Part shown: piece after piece, positions 60,925-64,000 of the stretch | Position numbering within the stretch: position 1 is the first letter of the stretch | Layout: each line of letters starts with the position of its first letter | Source of the DNA: Prosthecobacter debontii | GTDB taxonomy: Bacteria > Verrucomicrobiota > Verrucomicrobiia > Verrucomicrobiales > Verrucomicrobiaceae | Direction of reading: 5' to 3' | NCBI RefSeq assembly: GCF_900167535.1 | Contig: NZ_FUYE01000005.1 | Location: 329,702 to 393,701, forward strand | DNA length: 64,000 nt | The notes under the pieces: generated by a model | The model's database searches: none | What the model saw: the letters and a program-made list of their open reading frames with translations, nothing else | Told to the model about the DNA's origin: nothing | Position numbers and translations under genes: made by a program

Positions 60925-61182
60925 TCAAGGAACTATAGGCCTAGGATTCATTACGGATCCAAAAAAAGAGACATATACAGGTGTTGAAAATGTCGAGTTC
61001 TCTTCTGCAACATATGAGAAACGCCAGCAGTACGTTGAAGATACCTTTGATACATTGACACTATATAACTTATAATAGGATTGAAAATCGCCTAACGCTC
61101 GTTTTGATTTATAGTATGCCGTAGCTATCGATAAAATCAAGATAATTACAACCACCGAGAAGACTGCTAGTAATTTATTCAT
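60925..61182 (-). CDS. Small membrane protein, candidate Rhs immunity protein
   Basis: An 85-residue protein with one N-terminal membrane helix (residues 4-23) and a short polar domain. Not recognised. Its first base is the last base of the Rhs fragment gene upstream (shared at 61182), which is the usual location of a cognate immunity gene. The coding sequence is AT-rich compared with the Rhs core. Confidence 0.5.
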   Translation of the reverse strand: MNKLLAVFSVVVIILILSIATAYYKSKRALGDFQSYYKLYSVNVSKVSSTYCWRFSYVAEENSTFSTPVYVSFFGSVMNPRPIVP

Positions 61183-61889
61183 TAGTATCTAATTCTTAAT
61201 GGAATACCCATCCTCTCGCACGCGGCGTTAGCTTTTTTGAATGCAAATTCATTACTATGTTTTCCACCATCCAAGTCGACCTTAGCCCGACCCAATAATT
61301 CATGCGCCAAAATCATTCCCAAATTGGGAGCTTGAGGCCCTACCGCTGATTCGTATGTTCCCCAGAAATCCGAAGGTTCAATCATGATTGTCCCCCCACC
61401 TCCGTTTGCTGGCTGAAATGTTCCGCCCTGACTAAAAGCCATTTCACCTGTCCGAGTAATAATATACGGTTTATCAGATTTAATTAGGGCATCAAGAGTC
61501 CGTTCTATCTCTCCATCATCTGGGTATGGCTCTCGTTGTAAGTTCCATTTTAAATCTTTGGATCCGTCTTTCAATGACAATTTTCCTTTTGTCCAGCTTT
61601 GGATGGCCGCAAGTATTTCTGCTCGATCAGCAGCTGTTGGACCATATACATTTATATATAATCCTAGCGGATCAATTGCATCCAGCGGCCCGTTCCCCGC
61701 ATACCCATACAAATTAATTCCGCCAACCTCCTGAATGGGATCCTCACTGATCCAGCGGCCAGTCACCGAGTCATAAGCACGGTAGGGAGCTAGGTGGAGA
61801 TCACTTTTCTCATGGTAATAGTGACCCGTGTAACGGAAGTCCGAACTGTGCGGGTAAAGATAAGGCAGTCCCAGATAGGTGGCTGCCAA
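61182..61889 (-). CDS. Rhs core fragment with toxin-like C-terminus (cassette 2)
   Basis: A 235-residue fragment whose frame opens at a TTG just after an in-frame TGA at 61935-61937; upstream of the TGA the same frame continues to about 62085. Residues 10-60 are Rhs core (YHEKSDLHLAPYRAYD, GRWISEDPIQE, NLYGYAGNGPLDAIDPLG). After the core is a 170-residue variable region ending ILAHELLGRAKVDL and PLRIRY, which resembles M91/NleD-type metallopeptidase toxins, but the second His of HExxH is Gly. It may be inactive or may be an orphan cassette. No secretion signal is visible. Confidence 0.7.
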   Translation of the reverse strand: MAATYLGLPYLYPHSSDFRYTGHYYHEKSDLHLAPYRAYDSVTGRWISEDPIQEVGGINLYGYAGNGPLDAIDPLGLYINVYGPTAADRAEILAAIQSWTKGKLSLKDGSKDLKWNLQREPYPDDGEIERTLDALIKSDKPYIITRTGEMAFSQGGTFQPANGGGGTIMIEPSDFWGTYESAVGPQAPNLGMILAHELLGRAKVDLDGGKHSNEFAFKKANAACERMGIPLRIRY

Positions 61890-62085
61890 GTAGTTTTCTA
61901 CGGCCAGACGGTTGGCCGTGCTCAGAGCACCGATTCATACCACTACCTCCGCAATGTCTCCATGAAAGAAGCCTTCTCCCACTCCAGCCTCCACCAGCAA
62001 ACAGCCCAGGACATATTTGGGGGCATTCCATACTTCCGTGGAGCGAGTCACCGTGGCGCTTTGGCTTCTGCCGCTGCTGTTACGG
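61700..62085. repeat. 386-base duplicated Rhs/LamG segment, copy 1
   Basis: Near-identical to 63037-63422, which is the same length. It encodes, on the minus strand, the end of a LamG-like domain joined to an Rhs core. Sequence flanking the segments differs. Copy 1 carries the nonsense TGA at 61935-61937 where copy 2 has TGC. Confidence 0.85.
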
Positions 62086-62286
62086 CTGTGCAAGGTCAGC
62101 GAGGCGGAATAATTCCAGGGGGGTGCACCTCAAGAAGATGATAACCGCAGCTTGTCACAGGTGTATTTGTCCTCAATAGAGGTGGGTGCATGTTAATGGC
62201 GTTTACTTTTGTTGAAGCTGGCATGGGAGGAAGTTCCTGCTATAGGTTGTCACTGTTAAATCGGTCCTATCCCAACGTCGTCTAAA

Positions 62287-62625
62287 TTAAAGTTTTAAAT
62301 TCAAAAGAGAGGCTAATGACTCTGCAGTTAATCCATCATTATTTTTAATATTTTTGTTAGCCCCATATTTTATTAACACATCTATTACAGCTTGATTATT
62401 TTGCTCAATTGCATCATGGAGAGGAGTGGAACCGCCTTCCCCTTGAAAGTTAATATTAGCACCAGCGGCTATTAGCATTTGAACGGATTCAACATTTCCC
62501 TGCGTTGCGGCAATATTCAAGGGAGTATTGCCAAAGATGCCCACGCTATTGACGTTTATGGGTTTATTTGCGTAACAAAACTCCGGTAGATCATCCATGT
62601 CAGAAAGAACTTGAGTCACATTCAT
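62287..62625 (-). CDS. Ankyrin-repeat protein, candidate immunity protein
   Basis: A 112-residue protein with two or three ankyrin repeats: FGNTPLNIAATQGNVESVQMLIAAGANIN and GSTPLHDAIEQNNQAVIDVLIKYGANKN. It begins one base beyond the stop of the Rhs cassette 1 gene on the same strand, the place of an immunity gene. Ankyrin-type immunity proteins are known in polymorphic toxin systems. The coding sequence is AT-rich, unlike the EPS and sulfatase genes. Confidence 0.75.
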   Translation of the reverse strand: MNVTQVLSDMDDLPEFCYANKPINVNSVGIFGNTPLNIAATQGNVESVQMLIAAGANINFQGEGGSTPLHDAIEQNNQAVIDVLIKYGANKNIKNNDGLTAESLASLLNLKL

Positions 62626-62626
62626 T

Positions 62627-63436
62627 TTAATTGGGGCAGTTAATTTTGATGAATTCTTCTAGAGCCTGAATAGCTATCTTCAAGTTATCAATTTCCTTTT
62701 GGTGAGACGGGTCTGGTGCATCATACCATTTATTTGAGTATTCTTGCCTCATTCGCAAGCAGTCCTTATTTCTTTGTAATTTCCATCTAGCTGTTGCACA
62801 TGGATCAAGGTTTTTCGGGTTTGGCTCAGTACACCTCTTTTTGTAAGCTGCTCTTTCTTGTGCTTGAGCTTTTTTACGTTCAATATCGGCAGCCATAGTC
62901 GCGGCCGCTGCTAAGCCCGCCGCCTCATCAAGCATACCGTACTGAGCCAGAGTAGTGAGCGTAGCTGTACCAGCGGGCGTCTGTACACTTGTTTGTAGTC
63001 CAAGCTCGTCTATTGCAACCAAAGGCTTGTTTTGCACATACCCATACAAATCAATTCCGCCAGCCTCCTGAATGGGATCCTCACTGATCCAGCGGCCAGT
63101 CACCGAGTCATAAGCACGGTAGGGAGCTAGGTGGAGATCACTTTTCTCATGGTAATAGTGACCCGTGTAACGGAAGTCCGAACTGTGCGGGTAAAGATAA
63201 AGCAGTCCCAGATAAGTGGCTGCCAGGTAGTTTTCTACGGCCAGACATTTGTCACTGCTGACCGCACCGATGCATACCACCACCTCGGCGATGTCGCCAT
63301 TGAAGAAACCTTCGCCCACTCCGGCCTCCACCAGCAAACGGCCCAGGACATATTTGGGGGCATTCCATACTTCCGTGGAGCGAGTCACCGTGGCGCTTTG
63401 GCTTCTGCCGCTGCTGTTACGGTTATAAAGGGTCAA
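62627..63436 (-). CDS. LamG-Rhs core protein with variable C-terminal domain (cassette 1)
   Basis: A 269-residue protein starting at a TTG; the frame is open for a little more upstream but without clear homology. Residues 10-75 are the end of a LamG-like (concanavalin-fold) domain (GDIAEVVVCIGAVSSDKCLAVENYLAATYLGL). Residues 80-145 are Rhs core with the boundary motif near PLVAIDELG. The last 120 residues are a variable region with Cys pairs (CTEPNPKNLDPC, DCLRMRQEYSNKWYD, INCPN), probably a toxin, not assigned to a known family. Its likely immunity gene follows at once. Confidence 0.7.
   Translation of the reverse strand: MTLYNRNSSGRSQSATVTRSTEVWNAPKYVLGRLLVEAGVGEGFFNGDIAEVVVCIGAVSSDKCLAVENYLAATYLGLLYLYPHSSDFRYTGHYYHEKSDLHLAPYRAYDSVTGRWISEDPIQEAGGIDLYGYVQNKPLVAIDELGLQTSVQTPAGTATLTTLAQYGMLDEAAGLAAAATMAADIERKKAQAQERAAYKKRCTEPNPKNLDPCATARWKLQRNKDCLRMRQEYSNKWYDAPDPSHQKEIDNLKIAIQALEEFIKINCPN
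63037..63422. repeat. 386-base duplicated Rhs/LamG segment, copy 2
   Basis: Partner of 61700-62085. This copy is the intact reading frame. Confidence 0.85.
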
Positions 63437-63501
63437 TTCTGAGTCTCGCCTTTCCCTGTCACAGCTCTCCGAGCGGAGGACGCGTGCGATGCGTTTCCTG
63501 C

Positions 63502-63693
63502 TTAATGGGGGTCACTTTTTTTCATCTTCTTTTTATAGCGATTGAAGTCCGCCTCTAAACGTCGCACGGTTGACTTCAAAGTTGGCAATTTCTGATTTGC
63601 GCTAAATATTAAACTTCTAATGTGAGGCAAGTTTAAAACCTCGACGAATATAGCGCTCCTCCCCAATTCAAACTGCTGAATCGCATCATCCAT
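63502..63693 (-). CDS. Hypothetical 63-residue protein
   Basis: A short basic, helical protein (RRLEADFNRYKKKMKKSD at the end) that I do not recognise. A strong Shine-Dalgarno AGGGAGGA precedes the ATG at 63693. Part of the ribosome-binding region lies next to the IS5-like element end at about 63703, so the gene may be a remainder of one cut by that insertion. No function can be proposed. Confidence 0.45.
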   Translation of the reverse strand: MDDAIQQFELGRSAIFVEVLNLPHIRSLIFSANQKLPTLKSTVRRLEADFNRYKKKMKKSDPH

Positions 63694-63700
63694 GTCCTCC

Positions 63701-64000
63701 CTAGAGCGTGTTATGAACTCTTGAGAAGAGGGAGCTAAGCATCAGCACGGCAAAGGCCAGCCAGTGGATGCCCGCCAGGGAGGTCGTCAAGCGTTCATAG
63801 TCTCTTGCCAGACGCCGGAACCGCGCTGACCAAGCAAATGAGCGCTCTACCACCCAGCGCCTGGGCAGTAGCACAAAGCCCTTCTTGGCTTCTTGAAGTT
63901 TCACCACTTCCAGCCTGATGCCCTCTGTTTGGGCAGCTTCGGCGGGCTGCTCTCCTGTGTAACCTTGATCCACATAGGCCAACTCCACCTTCTCTCCGGT
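63701..64000 (-). CDS. IS5-family transposase, C-terminal part
   Basis: The last 99 or so residues of a DDE transposase; the gene enters from beyond the window edge. It contains [11 protein letters not shown] with the catalytic Asp, then [20 protein letters not shown] with the third catalytic Glu (VVERSFAW) and [16 protein letters not shown]. These are typical of IS5/IS427-group elements. The stop TAG coincides with the likely element end, since TAGAGCGTGTTATGAAC resembles a terminal inverted repeat. Left and right ends cannot be compared here. Confidence 0.88.
   Translation of the reverse strand, partial: TGEKVELAYVDQGYTGEQPAEAAQTEGIRLEVVKLQEAKKGFVLLPRRWVVERSFAWSARFRRLARDYERLTTSLAGIHWLAFAVLMLSSLFSRVHNTL

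Noticed and set aside
1..64000. CRISPR array
   Set aside because: No series of regularly spaced identical short repeats and no cas gene were seen; the repeats found are few and irregular.

Overview
The window looks like a chromosomal segment of a Verrucomicrobiota bacterium, close to Prosthecobacter or other Verrucomicrobiaceae. The basis is family content: cytochrome-containing PSD1-type proteins, a DUF1501 protein with a Tat signal, a DUF1080/dehydrogenase/haem-domain protein, a dense run of secreted sulfatases, and HprK next to HPr. This is inference from gene families; there is no rRNA gene in the window. Genes are tightly packed with many 1-4 base start/stop overlaps, except at the right end.

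1-23.7 kb is an exopolysaccharide (EPS) locus in three transcription blocks. A leftward block (7417 to 1) holds glycosyltransferases, an acetyltransferase, a nucleotidyltransferase-fold protein, a fused GT4-WecG enzyme, an ExeA-like ATPase and the start of a Wzz-type chain-length protein that runs off the edge. A second leftward block (13285 to 9575) holds a GT4, a Wzx-type flippase and a GT2. A histidine kinase (7570-9387) sits between them. A rightward block (13454 to 23728) begins with an H-NOX haem sensor and a 1263-residue hybrid kinase. It continues with a GT4, a phosphoglycosyl transferase, a degenerate three-part relative of it, a STAS-receiver protein, an alkaline-phosphatase-fold protein and an FkbM methyltransferase. 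The arrangement suggests nitric-oxide-responsive control of EPS assembly.

23.8-43.0 kb is mostly housekeeping and metabolism: a PQQ-propeller protein, an H-protein-like lipoyl carrier, a PotD-like binding protein, FabV, a nitroreductase, a radical SAM enzyme, two paralogous coiled-coil membrane proteins with a small lipoprotein, the SRP RNA, a CobA-HemD fusion and DusB. A large DUF1080/dehydrogenase/cytochrome protein lies at 30.5-33.9 kb.

43.3-57.4 kb is a single rightward run of a PSD1 protein, a DUF1501 protein and six exported sulfatases, apparently for breaking down sulfated glycans. The PSD1 gene and the 30.5-33.9 kb cytochrome gene share a long, sigma54-like upstream motif. HprK and HPr follow at 57.4-58.7 kb.

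58.7-64 kb is accessory DNA: a gene-poor repeat region, a decayed tRNA-Ala-like sequence, an IS66 transposase remnant, two partly duplicated Rhs C-terminal cassettes each followed by small genes that could be immunity genes (one an ankyrin-repeat protein), and the end of an IS5-family element cut by the window edge.
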